A stretch of 64,000 bases of DNA from Woeseia oceani. GTDB taxonomy: Bacteria; Pseudomonadota; Gammaproteobacteria; Steroidobacterales; Woeseiaceae. The DNA lies in the NCBI RefSeq assembly GCF_001677435.1, contig NZ_CP016268.1, positions 3,771,001-3,835,000 of the forward strand, written 5' to 3'. Position 1 is the stretch's first letter; the number at the start of each line of letters is the position of its first letter. The position numbers were made by a program, and so were the translations under genes. This document shows positions 14,901 to 25,900 of this stretch, one piece after another. The notes beneath the pieces were generated by a model. The model saw only the letters and a list, made by a program, of their open reading frames with translations, was not told the origin of the DNA and searched no databases.

Positions 14901-16597
14901 GAATTGGCCGACTTTACTCGAGAAGGACCAGCGCCTTTCCCCGACAACGAATAGTCGAACTGGTTTCCATCAGCGTCATGTACTCGGGTTACGGTAGTGC
15001 TTCCCATGTTCGGATCGTAGGTCAGAGAGTACCCAAAGTCCCCACCGTCATGCTCCGTTGACGTGGCTCGACCGGCGAAATCGTAACCAAACTCGCTGAA
15101 CCGGCGTCCTTCTTCATCGGTAACACCAGTCAGCAACATGACGTTACTAGCGCGCACGTCCTCGTAGTGATACTGAACAGTTTTGCCGTCCTGGTAGGTA
15201 ACCGACTCCAGCTTTCCGGTGTTTCCATTGGAATAGCCGTACACGATATCGTGTCCAGCCGAGTCAGTGATCTTTTCGACGTAGGTTGGCGAAAATGGAT
15301 CGAAAGGTGCGTACGTGATTGCAACGGTATGTCCAAACGGACCCGTGATGAAGTCCGGGTGATCCGCACAGTTATCCGGATAGTCTAGCTGCGTCCGATT
15401 GCCACTGGCGTCTTCGATATAGCCGAGCCGCGGTCTGGGCTCGGTATTCTGGCCAGCCGAGCAAACTACCGCGTCGTAGTGTTCGATACTTCCGTCGGCC
15501 AGAAAGACGTCCCACTCATCGGCCAGCGCGCCCGGCCGGGCCTGCATGCCTGAGCCGTCGGAGGCCATATAGACGTCGGTATGGCCGGCAAGCGCAAAGA
15601 GAGGAACGGAGCTCCCATCGCCTCGAAACAGCTCGGTCGGCAGGTCCGACGATGGATCAAGCCGCAGAACGCGAACGTAGCTGTGCGTCCAGAACGGGGG
15701 GAGCCGACGAATATGTTGTGCAGACTGCGCCCAGGGCACCATTGTCGAAGTGAATGTCCGGGTAAACTGGATGCCTGGAGCGGTGTAGTCCACGACGGTT
15801 TCAATTTTCGCGCCGGTCGCCGGGTTGCACGGATTTCCAATGCATACTTTATTGCTGTGCGAATAGCTTTTGTTAGGCGTCCAAATTTGGCCGGTCTCAT
15901 CGTTCACGCAGCTTGTCTGTCCGTTCGCGTCCGGCCCGGTTTCTTGGTATCCATCTGGACAGACCAGGTCCTGAGTCCGGTACACAAATGCGGCTCGAGT
16001 TTCACTGCCGAGACAATCATATCCAGGCGCGGCGCTGTCGCGTTTTGTATCAAAAGTATACTCCCTGACCTGACGCTCCTGAAACGGCGCAGCAGGAGTA
16101 CCGGTAGGTGGATTGGAGCCACCACCCCCGTACCACCAGTCAGTTACCGGCGAAGGGCCGGAGAGTATTCCGCACGCATAATATCCATGATGAAAGAGTG
16201 CATCGAGCGCGTCCTCGGCGGAGTAAAAGGGCCCAGGCAGCGTGTCCGGACCGCACTCGTGATGACCCAGATCGTAGTCACAAGCTCGGTAAGTCCACGG
16301 TTCACCGACGTCTGGCTCAGTGATTTTCGGAATCGCCTCGTATAATCGCCTGACGTTTATCGCATCGACCTCATCCTCGCCAGTGTAGGCAAGGAAGGCC
16401 GCTGAATCGGAAGATGCCCGCATCGCAGTTTCAGCTTGCTGCAAGGTATCAAACTGAGTTGAGCCTGTATGGTCAGTCTGGTAAGTCCAAAACTTCTGCA
16501 GAGTCTGGCTCGTTGCTGGCGCTGCCTGAAACACACCGACAAACGAAGCAATAACTAACAGGCACCGAGCTGCAAAACTGAGACGTAGAATTGACAT
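11972..16597 (-). CDS. full-length Sec-secreted RHS/YD-repeat protein
   Basis: A protein of about 1541 residues. A signal peptide (MSILRLSFAARCLLVIASF, cleavage after about 31) argues for the ATG at 16597, which has a G-rich Shine-Dalgarno; a TTG at 16621 is the alternative. A DUF6531-like N-terminal region (GNPCNPATGAKIETVVDYTA) is followed by many YD repeats (YDALNRLTTATF, YDKADNLLTV) and the RHS core ending [20 protein letters not shown] (~1400). The variable C-terminus of about 127 residues has a hydrophobic stretch and a Cys-rich tail (CDDDEDKCEKQALADERMC, then ARARCWASVQDRNGACRAG) of no assigned activity. It is probably a WapA-like shell that carries a toxin. The neighbouring gene is the likely immunity partner. 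Confidence 0.88.
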   Translation of the reverse strand: MSILRLSFAARCLLVIASFVGVFQAAPATSQTLQKFWTYQTDHTGSTQFDTLQQAETAMRASSDSAAFLAYTGEDEVDAINVRRLYEAIPKITEPDVGEPWTYRACDYDLGHHECGPDTLPGPFYSAEDALDALFHHGYYACGILSGPSPVTDWWYGGGGSNPPTGTPAAPFQERQVREYTFDTKRDSAAPGYDCLGSETRAAFVYRTQDLVCPDGYQETGPDANGQTSCVNDETGQIWTPNKSYSHSNKVCIGNPCNPATGAKIETVVDYTAPGIQFTRTFTSTMVPWAQSAQHIRRLPPFWTHSYVRVLRLDPSSDLPTELFRGDGSSVPLFALAGHTDVYMASDGSGMQARPGALADEWDVFLADGSIEHYDAVVCSAGQNTEPRPRLGYIEDASGNRTQLDYPDNCADHPDFITGPFGHTVAITYAPFDPFSPTYVEKITDSAGHDIVYGYSNGNTGKLESVTYQDGKTVQYHYEDVRASNVMLLTGVTDEEGRRFSEFGYDFAGRATSTEHDGGDFGYSLTYDPNMGSTTVTRVHDADGNQFDYSLSGKGAGPSRVKSANSPYGAKVFTYEGSKQYRLTKIRDEVQVQTYFYYDDFHKISTLESVVATATRRETTYDYLNDTSNFRTKTTRPSVCDDGTPRFAEEIVTYIPGTQLVASMTNAGFRMNSGVCGPVQQTTTYGGYNSYGQATTIDGPRTDVTDLYTLEYYECTVGGECGQLKSVTNPLGHVTFFDDYDSHGRLLQSSDPNGHVMNYAYDLRGRLLSVTEAPLVGAQRVSSFTYEAGSLLKTATLSDGRVLTYTYNAAHRLTAVEDNLGNRIEYGYDIRGNRNSDDVLDPSLQLTRAVDRTFDARNAVETINAGGFTSTLTYNSDGTLKEERDADLVLTKYTYDQLKRLTRIQDAINGYTDFTYDKADNLLTVKNSLYDTTTYVYDDLGNQLSESSPDRGLTTYDHDAAGNVVSAVDARGKVTTYQYDALNRLTTATFDNLSTISYVYDQNANGIGRLSGVTDATGSVSWLYDPFGAVTQKQQVISGVTFTTSHDYDAAGLLQSTTLPSGKVLSYGYTGHQVTSISANGQVVLSGVTYDPFGPPTGWTWNDLTVSTRDFDLRGLQTSHTLASDTRTLLYDAVGQVTDIDDSRHDMAFDYDVLGRLTNFTSTPIPGGAVLPASQVYSYDKNANRLSLNEAGVISNQTYASTSNRLLSRSGPAPRTYSYDAAGNIIGDGVHTYSYDDRGRLTGVDMGLATYQHNGLGQRVRKDTGSVTLFVYDDAGQLIGEYDAFGNPLQETVWFEGAPVALLTGSDVYYVHTDHLGTPRAITDAGTVIWRWESEPFGTAPADEDPDGDLVNFTFNGRFPGQYFDAETGLHYNYFRTYDPSTGRYLESDPIGLGGGLNTYGYVNQNPLRYTDPTGEAIPVVVAACASNPACAALAIATGIALVDFGMDVADIIRNRPRAQTPPMPPISLPFPISIPGTMPMEGEQCDDDEDKCEKQALADERMCRMMTMPGTGARARCWASVQDRNGACRAGRPLPPLVFW
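12463..12836 (-). repeat. RHS core repeat, copy in the full-length RHS gene
   Basis: About 370 bp near the 3' end of the main RHS gene, nearly identical to 3552-3922 and 4908-5229. Crossing over here with a displaced copy would replace the toxin tip and immunity gene of the main RHS protein. Confidence 0.85.
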
Positions 16598-16835
16598 GTG
16601 CGCCCCCCAGGAAGGATCCAATCCAATAGTGTGAATACCAGTTCTTCAGAGACAGATCCGGGAAAACATAGGCGAATGCCGTGAATGTAGTCAATAATCT
16701 TCTTATACGTCAATTGTGGTAGGGCCGTTAGCCACTATCGTGGAGACGATTTTCGATGGTCTGGTGCTCGGCCAACGTGCTGTCACTGGTCGTTAACCGA
16801 TGTGTACATCGACTGAATCACTGCAACGGATATCC

Positions 16836-17009
16836 CCTTCCCGCACAACCATTGTCATCACCCACCGACTCTCCACCATCGTTCGCGCCGACTGCATCTA
16901 CGTGATGGACAAAGGCCGCATCGCGGAGAGCGGGGAGCATTCGGAACTGATTGAGAAGAACGGCATCTACGCGGCTTTGTGGGCAGTGCAGACCGGGCAA
17001 ACAGCCTGA
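16836..17009 (+). pseudogene. 3' remnant of an ABC exporter ATPase
   Basis: The frame encodes only the final ~57 residues of an ABC ATPase: [20 protein letters not shown] with the H-loop His, [20 protein letters not shown], then the end [15 protein letters not shown]. That pattern is typical of MsbA/HlyB-type exporters. Walker A, signature and Walker B are missing, so the gene is truncated. The RHS locus lies on its 5' side, so insertion of that locus probably removed the rest. Confidence 0.8.
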
Positions 17010-17028
17010 GCACGGCACGACGTCTCCG

Positions 17029-17742
17029 TCAGCGCTGCACCAACCAGAAAGCACACGCAGCGAGGCCTGCCAGAATTCCTGGCGCGGCAACCAGCCACTG
17101 AGTCACAAAGAGCTTGCGACAAGCGCCATCTATATCGCTGCGCAGGCCGAGGCTGGCCCACACTACGGCGGATAATGACGCCGCTGCTACCGACAGTACG
17201 TACATCATCAGCAGGATCAATGCATAGGCGAGACCCGTACCGGTATCGCGCCGATACCCGCCACTGGGCGCATCGCTCAGCACCCAGAGAATGCCGATTG
17301 CGAGAAGCACCCACGCGAACACCAGTCCCGCCACAATGAAGCCATTAACGGTGCGGCTACGAAACAGGAAGGCTGGCAATGTCGTTGCTATCCGGCGTGG
17401 CGCCACGATCGACGCAAGCGCTACACCGATAGCCAATAGAACCATGAGGCCGGCAACGTGGGCGGGCGCCACCGGGCCACCAACGATGCCCTGTATCACG
17501 CTCGGCAAGAACACAGCCAGTAGCGGCAACAACAGAATTACGGCGGCCTTGCGACGCTGCGGCGGATGCCGCCACAGGAGCCATAGTGCAAACAACATGG
17601 GCAACGCCGCGGCGATAACGTAGTAGAACAACAACGCGAGTACACCGAACCCGGCGCTCTTGTCTGTCATAGAAGCGGGTACGACCCACAGGAGAGCGAG
17701 TACGACCTGGATCGAGAGCGTGATATTGGCGGCTCGATTCAT
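17029..17742 (-). CDS. multi-pass membrane protein of unknown function
   Basis: From the ATG at 17742 (MNRAANITLSIQVVLALLWV) a 237-residue protein contains about six hydrophobic segments, for example LALLFYYVIAAALPMLFALW, AVILLLPLLAVFLPSVI and ALILLMMYVLSVAAASLSAV. No catalytic motif is visible and I do not recognise the family. The ATG overlaps the stop of the preceding membrane-protein gene (ATGA), so they form an operon. Its end is only 20 bp from the converging ABC remnant. Confidence 0.65.
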   Translation of the reverse strand: MNRAANITLSIQVVLALLWVVPASMTDKSAGFGVLALLFYYVIAAALPMLFALWLLWRHPPQRRKAAVILLLPLLAVFLPSVIQGIVGGPVAPAHVAGLMVLLAIGVALASIVAPRRIATTLPAFLFRSRTVNGFIVAGLVFAWVLLAIGILWVLSDAPSGGYRRDTGTGLAYALILLMMYVLSVAAASLSAVVWASLGLRSDIDGACRKLFVTQWLVAAPGILAGLAACAFWLVQR

Positions 17743-18458
17743 GGTGTGTTTACCGCTGCCCGCGCCGTGAACTCGCGCCTTTCTCGCACGTGCAGGAAAT
17801 AATCCCACGACACTTTCGCAACAACCACCAAAGCGGCGAAGCCCGTGGTCGTCGCGAGCGGCGGCACAGCGAACACCACAACGTAGGCCAATGCAATAAC
17901 AGCGTAGAGCGCGATACAACGTTTGAACGGCATCAGAATCAGATCGCTCGCTCGCGCGCTCCTGAACTCGCCGCGCAGCAGAAAATTAATAACGAACGAC
18001 AAACCATGACTGATCAGGAACAACAACGAAGAGACGAAAATCAGCCCGACCTGGTTGACAGGCTCATCCACTGGATTGGCAACCTTCAGTCGATCCGCTG
18101 CCAGCAGGATGCCGAGCCCAACGGCACCCAACAGGCCGAAATAGAACGTGCCCATTTTGACGAGCAAGATGATGGATACCAGTATTCGACTGCCCCGGGA
18201 CACACTGACCCAGCGGTTTTGGTACGGCTCACCAATCAGCGACGCTACGATCAGCTTCAAAGCGCTGAACAGCCCGATCCAGAAGCCCTCCCACCAGTAG
18301 ATGAGCACAAGCTGATAGAGCGACAGGTTGTAGCTGATAGCGATCAGTAACAAACCGGCATTGGCCAGCAGAAGGCTGAACGCGCTCACCCCAAGCTTGC
18401 CGATCGTGGGCAAAGCTGAGAGCCGTTCCTGCAAGGGAGTGTCAGCGTCATGCATCAA
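17739..18458 (-). CDS. DUF6498-like membrane protein
   Basis: A 239-residue integral membrane protein with about six helices. The segment LYQLVLIYWWEGFWIGLFSA, with its YWWEG in a helix near the N-terminus, is what I associate with DUF6498; that call comes from memory. Other helices are LVSIILLVKMGTFYFGLLGA, IFVSSLLFLISHGLSFVINF and FAALVVVAKVSWDYFLHVRE. It is the first gene of a two-gene operon with the membrane protein downstream. No function is known to me. Confidence 0.65.
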   Translation of the reverse strand: MMHDADTPLQERLSALPTIGKLGVSAFSLLLANAGLLLIAISYNLSLYQLVLIYWWEGFWIGLFSALKLIVASLIGEPYQNRWVSVSRGSRILVSIILLVKMGTFYFGLLGAVGLGILLAADRLKVANPVDEPVNQVGLIFVSSLLFLISHGLSFVINFLLRGEFRSARASDLILMPFKRCIALYAVIALAYVVVFAVPPLATTTGFAALVVVAKVSWDYFLHVRERREFTARAAVNTP

Positions 18459-18613
18459 GCCACTCTAAGGGCTCTGACCGGCGGGGGGAGTGACTAAGTC
18501 ACGAAACAGCCAGAGCAGCCCGATTCTCACGAGCACAAATCCGGCTCAATCAGGACACAGAGCTTGCCAATAGGCACCGGAGCGGGGCGCCGCGCAACGG
18601 CACTCGCAACTCC

Positions 18614-19147
18614 GTGCTAGCCTTCGCGATACACCCACACGTGAGAAGCGTCTTGAACACAGGCTGCAAAACAACACCCACCCGACAAGGTAGCGCCCTT
18701 CTGCTATTGGCCATCCTGATGCTGCAGGCGTGCGCTGGCTTGCGGCCCGGCTTTGAAACGCCGACGGTTACCGTCAGTTCCTTTCGCGCACTACCCTCGC
18801 AAGGGGCAATGCCCAATTTTGAAATCGGTCTGCAGGTCACCAACCCCAACGCCGTCGCCTTGAATTTGCGCGGTGTTACTTACGGCGTCAGTCTCGGCGG
18901 CTACGAACTGATCAAAGGCGTCGGCAACGACTTGCCGGTGATCGCAGCCTACGGTCAGGGTGAATTCAAACTCACGGCCTCAGCGAACCTGCTCGCCGGG
19001 ATGCGCTTGCTTGGCGATTTGATGAACGGACCCAAGGACAGCGTGCCGTACGAGTTCGAAGCCAAGCTCGATATCGGTGCCCTGCGGCCAGCGATCAGAG
19101 TCAAAGACAGCGGTGCGATTTCACTGCAGTCTTTCGGCACCAACTGA
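18614..19147 (+). CDS. LEA14-like (WHy domain) lipoprotein
   Basis: A lipoprotein with a hydrophobic stretch ending in the lipobox LQAC, followed by an LEA type 2 / WHy domain: VTVSSFRALP, FEIGLQVTNPNAVALNLRGV, TYGVSLGGYELIKGVGNDL, and a final SLQSFGTN. The family is beta-sandwich and is thought to sit in the periplasm. The start is uncertain. GTG codons at 18614 and 18641 and a TTG at 18653 (with GAGAAG upstream) are all in frame and none has a strong ribosome site. It stands alone, in front of rdgC. Confidence 0.75.
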   Translation: MLAFAIHPHVRSVLNTGCKTTPTRQGSALLLLAILMLQACAGLRPGFETPTVTVSSFRALPSQGAMPNFEIGLQVTNPNAVALNLRGVTYGVSLGGYELIKGVGNDLPVIAAYGQGEFKLTASANLLAGMRLLGDLMNGPKDSVPYEFEAKLDIGALRPAIRVKDSGAISLQSFGTN

Positions 19148-19253
19148 GCCGGTCGACGCCAGCCCAGCACATTGCCGGACCCAATTTCAATGGTGACTTT
19201 AGCCGCCGGAATAAGGATACTGCGCCGCCCTGCCGCCCGTTGCGTACTGCATC

Positions 19254-20141
19254 ATGTTCAGAAACGTTCGCTACTATCGACTGGAAAGTACCTGGCCTGA
19301 GAGCGAGGAAGAACTGTCCGAAAACCTCGAGTCTGCTGGCTTCGAGCCCTGCGGTCCGCTGACAGAACGCAGCTCCGGCTGGGTCACGGTGGACGGCGAC
19401 AGCAATCAGTCATTGTCCCGGCGCCTGAACGGCGCGGATCTGATCAGGCTCCGCAGTCAGTCACGCATACTTCCCCATTCGGCGATCAAGGAAGAACTGG
19501 AAGTACGTATCGAAGATTTCCAGCGACGCATGCAGGAAGCGCCCAGTCCGCGCGAAAAGCGGCGCATGAAAGCCGAAGCCCGTGATGAACTGCTGCCCAA
19601 AGCCATGCTGAAGTCGGATCGTATCTGGGGCTACATCGATATCAAGGAAAAGATAATCGGCATAGACACGGCCCAGGAATCGGTCGCGGAGCGCTTTCTG
19701 CGGCGGCTGAGCGCGGCCTTCGGTGATCTGAGCATTCGGCCGCTGCAGTTCAACAAACCGGTCAGCGAGTTACTGACCAGCGTTTTCCTTGGCGGTGCAC
19801 CGAAGCAATTCGTACTCGGTCGCGAATGCCGTATGCAGGATGCCGTTGACGCGGGTTCCATCGTGCGCTGGACCGATTTCGACCTCGACGAAAAAACCAT
19901 ACGCACGCACGTGGCGAACGGCATGAGCCTGACTCACGTCGCCATCATCTACGACAACGTCATGTCCTTCGTACTGGATGAGAACGGCGTCATCCGCAAG
20001 CTGAAGTTCCTCGGCATGGATGACGACAGCGATATCGACAATGACCCACTGGCACGGCAAGACGCCGAGTTTGCGTTAACGACCGGCACATTGCGCATGC
20101 TGCTCGGCGACTTGCAAAAACTGCTCGGCGGTTACGCCTGA
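19254..20141 (+). CDS. rdgC: recombination-associated protein RdgC
   Basis: A 295-residue protein, close to the ~300 residues of E. coli RdgC, with the family N-terminus MFRNVRYYRLESTWP and conserved stretches LLPKAMLKSDRIWGYID, LLTSVFLGGAPKQFVLGREC and THVAIIYDNVMSFVLDENGV. RdgC is a ring-shaped DNA-binding dimer that limits RecA-dependent recombination and is confined mainly to beta- and gammaproteobacteria. It is a single gene with its own upstream spacer. Confidence 0.93.
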   Translation: MFRNVRYYRLESTWPESEEELSENLESAGFEPCGPLTERSSGWVTVDGDSNQSLSRRLNGADLIRLRSQSRILPHSAIKEELEVRIEDFQRRMQEAPSPREKRRMKAEARDELLPKAMLKSDRIWGYIDIKEKIIGIDTAQESVAERFLRRLSAAFGDLSIRPLQFNKPVSELLTSVFLGGAPKQFVLGRECRMQDAVDAGSIVRWTDFDLDEKTIRTHVANGMSLTHVAIIYDNVMSFVLDENGVIRKLKFLGMDDDSDIDNDPLARQDAEFALTTGTLRMLLGDLQKLLGGYA

Positions 20142-20199
20142 GCGACTTCGACCGGCCTTGACCAACCGCAGCCGACCCTGCCTGCAGGCAGCCAGGTGA

Positions 20200-22359
<2,160 letters not shown>

Positions 22360-22391
22360 ACCAGCAACTCGGACAAACAGGGAGATTCACC

Positions 22392-22892
22392 ATGGGTCGC
22401 TGGCGTCCACCCGCACCGCAATCATCGCCTTACATCACGCCTGCCGGGTTCGATGCTTTGCAGGCAGAACTGAAAGCACTCTGGCTGCGACGCCGTGACG
22501 TTGTTGCCGCGCTGGCCGCCGCCGCGGCCGAAGGCGACCGCTCGGAGAACGCGGAGTATATTTATCGCAAGAAGGAACTGGGTGGGCTGGACTACCGTAT
22601 TCGGTATCTGCAAAAGCGCTTGCCGGTATTAAACGTTGTTCGTGAGCTCGCTAATTCGGACGCCGTTTACTTCGGTGCAACGGTGCAGGTACGCAACGAT
22701 GCGGGCGAGTTGTTTACCTATCGGCTGGTCGGTGCCGACGAAGCAGACCCGGGTTCGCACGACATCAGCATCGACTCGGCGCTTGCAAAAAGCCTGCGCG
22801 GCAAACGCGTTGGCGATGACGTGCAGATCAGTACAACGGACAAGAGTACGACCTATACGATCGAATCAATTCGTTACACCCAGCGTTTTTAA
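22392..22892 (+). CDS. greB: transcription elongation factor GreB
   Basis: A 166-residue Gre factor. The N-terminal coiled coil has the acidic tip GDRSENAEYIYRKKELG, with the two acidic residues that stimulate RNA cleavage in backtracked RNA polymerase. The C-terminal FKBP-like domain (FGATVQVRNDAGE, YRLVGADEADP, ALAKSLRGKRVGDDV) follows. The YIYRKKEL version and the ISIDSALAKSL pattern fit GreB more than GreA. The ATG has GGAG seven bases upstream. It lies 32 bp after fadH and may share its transcript. Confidence 0.92.
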   Translation: MGRWRPPAPQSSPYITPAGFDALQAELKALWLRRRDVVAALAAAAAEGDRSENAEYIYRKKELGGLDYRIRYLQKRLPVLNVVRELANSDAVYFGATVQVRNDAGELFTYRLVGADEADPGSHDISIDSALAKSLRGKRVGDDVQISTTDKSTTYTIESIRYTQRF

Positions 22893-22978
22893 AGACGCAC
22901 AAGGTAGTCGCCACGGTCACTGCGCCTGATATCTTTTGACCGGACGTTGCACTACTATAAACCCGCGACATACAAGGC

Positions 22979-25900
22979 ATGTCAGTGAAAACACTACAAT
23001 TCTTTATCTCGTCGCCGGGGGATGTATTCGAAGAGCGGGCCATCGCGAATCGGGTCATCGAACGACTTCAGAGCGAGTACATCGGCAAGGTAGTACTTGA
23101 GCCGGTGCTTTGGGAGCACCAGCCGCTCGTTGCCACCTCTACCTTCCAGCACCAGATCGCGAAGCCCTCCGACACCGACGTCGTGATTGCCATACTCTGG
23201 TCACGCCTTGGCACCAAGCTGCCCAAACAGTTTGTCCGCGCCGACGGCAGCCGGTACGAATCAGGTACCGAGTACGAATTCGAAGAAGCGATGGCAGGCT
23301 TCCGTGAAAACGGTAAACCGGACCTGCTGGTCTATCGTAAAACGGCACCCCCCTCGGTTCGGCTGGATGACGAAGCCGAACTGATGGAACGACTCGGGCA
23401 GAAGAAGAAGCTCGACGTCTTCATCGAAAAATGGTTTCACGACCGGGATGAAGGCACGCTAACCGCGGCCTTTCACCAGTTCGAATCGCCCAGTGACTTC
23501 GAGGAACTGCTGGAGAATCACCTCCACAGGCTCATTGAGCGACATTTGCCAAAGAGCATGTCGTCAACCTCGGAAGCGCGTGCGGTATGGCGCAAAGGCT
23601 CGCCGTTTCGGGGCCTCGAAGCATTCGAGTTTGAACACGCGCCGGTCTTCTTTGGCCGGACAAAAGCCGTTTCCGACATCCTTCAGGGCCTGCGGAACCA
23701 GGCAGCGGATCGCCGTTCGTTCATCCTGATCCTGGGCATGAGCGGCGGCGGCAAGTCGTCCGTCGTGCGCGCCGGCGTACTGCCCATGTTGACCAAACCC
23801 GGCGTTATCGAAGGCGTTGGTTTGTGGCGTCGCGCGGTCTTTCGCCCGACAGACGTTCGCGGCGACCTGTTCACGGGTTTGGCGAAAGCGCTATTGCGGG
23901 AACACGCCCTGCCGACGTTGGCTGACGACGGTGACGCTACCGCAGAACTCGCCAAGATACTGCGTGATTCCCCAAAAGCGGCGACCTCGATGATCCGCAA
24001 TGCCTTGCAACGCGAGGAAGCCATGAACGAGGGCGCGAATAACGCCCGCCTGGCGCTGGTCATCGATCAGATGGAGGAGATGTACACGCAGGATGAAATC
24101 CTGCCAAAAGACCGCAAGGCATTCGTCGATGTACTCGACGCACTGGCACGCTGCGGCCGAGTCTGGGTGCTGTGCACACTGCGCAGTGACTTCTATCCGC
24201 GGCTCGCCAACCTGCCAAAACTGGGGGCATTGAAAGAAGGCGACGGCCAGTACGATCTCATGCCACCCACGGCTAGTGAAATCGGCCAGATGATCCGCCT
24301 CCCCACCCGCGCCGCCGGCCTGCGTTTCGAGGAAGACCCGACCAGCAGTGAGCGTCTTGATGACAATCTCCGCGATGCCGCCGCCGACCACCCGGAAGTA
24401 TTGCCACTACTGCAATTCACACTGGAAGAACTGTACCAGCGCCGTACCGAAGACGGCCTGCTGACACTCAGTGCCTATCGCGAACTCGGCGGGGTCGAAG
24501 GTTCGCTCGCGCAACGGGCGGAAACCGTGTTCAAGGACCTGCCGGATGACGTTGAAGCGGAGCTGCCAAAAGTACTGAATGCGCTGGTCAGCATCGAGCA
24601 CAACGGCCACGAATCCATTGGGCGGAAGCGCGCGCCATGGTCGCAGGCAACCTCGGGCAAGAGCCGCGAGCTCGTCGAAGCATTCGTCAAGAACCGGCTG
24701 TTTGTTACCGAGCTTGCGGACGACGGCAGCGCCGTGGTCACGGTCGCTCACGAGGCTCTGCTCTGGCACTGGCCAAGAGTGCATGACTGGGTCGCACAGA
24801 ACCGGGAAAACCTCCGCATCCGCGGACGCATCAGTACGGCGGCAGATCGCTGGAACGCCGAAGACCGCGCATCGGATTTGCTGTTGCCCGCCGGCAAGCC
24901 GCTGGTGGAAGCCGAATCGCTGCTTGAACAGGATTACGAGCTGCCGGAGAACGAAGCCAGCTACATTCATGCATCAATAGCCAAGGCAAAACGATTCCAG
25001 CGACTCAAAGCCGGGGTTGTCACCGGTATCGCCATTCTCGGGGTGCTGGCCGCCTCGTCCGCGTATCTCGCCAACCAGCAACGCGATCTTGCGAACGCGG
25101 CACGGTTGCGCGCCGAAGTCGATGCCGAAACGGCGCTGCAGACGACGGATTTCATGGTCGGTTTGTTCGAGGTATCAGACCCCAGCGAATCACTGGGCAA
25201 CTCCATCACCGCCCGCGAAATAATGGACAAGGGTGCCGTTCGCATTCGCGAGGAACTGGCCGGGCAACCGGTCGTGCAGGCCACTCTGATGGAAACGATG
25301 GGTGCCGTCTACACGAGTCTCGGCCTGTATGAACAGGCCGCTGGCTTGCTGCAAACAGCGCTGGAGCTGCGCCGGGAAGTATTCGGTAACCAACACGTGG
25401 AGGTCGCGCGGTCACTGGACCGACTCGGGCAGGTCCTGAAGCTGAAAGCCGAGTACCCTGCAGCGGAAAAGCTGTACCGCGAAGCGCTGGAAATACGCCG
25501 CGAACTGCTGGGCAACGAGAATGCCGATACGGCGCACTCGGTATACCAGCTCGCTGACCTGCTCGGACGACGCGGAAATTTTGCTGAAGCGGAACCATTG
25601 ATTCGCGAGTCACTGGACATTCGCAGTCGCCTGCACCGTGAAAAGAGTCCGGAGATGGCCGAGGGTCTCGAGGGACTTGCACTCAATCTCTACGACCAGG
25701 GAAATTACGAGGAATCCATTCCACTGATGCGGGAAGCACTGGCATTACGCCGGGAGTTGCATGACGGCCCGCATCCGGACCTGGCTGAAGCGATCAACAA
25801 TCTCGGATTCCTGCTGGGCGAAGCCGGCGAGTACCGCGAGTCCGAAGAACTGATGCGCGAAGCATTGGCGATGAAACGCACACTGCTCGGCAATTCGCAT

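Noticed and set aside
16598-16621. longer TTG start of the main RHS gene
   Set aside because: It would place residues before a good signal peptide; the ATG at 16597 has a ribosome site and gives a normal signal peptide.
20180-20193. palindrome CTGCCTGCAGGCAG after rdgC
   Set aside because: Short, without a loop or T-run, so neither a clear terminator nor an operator.
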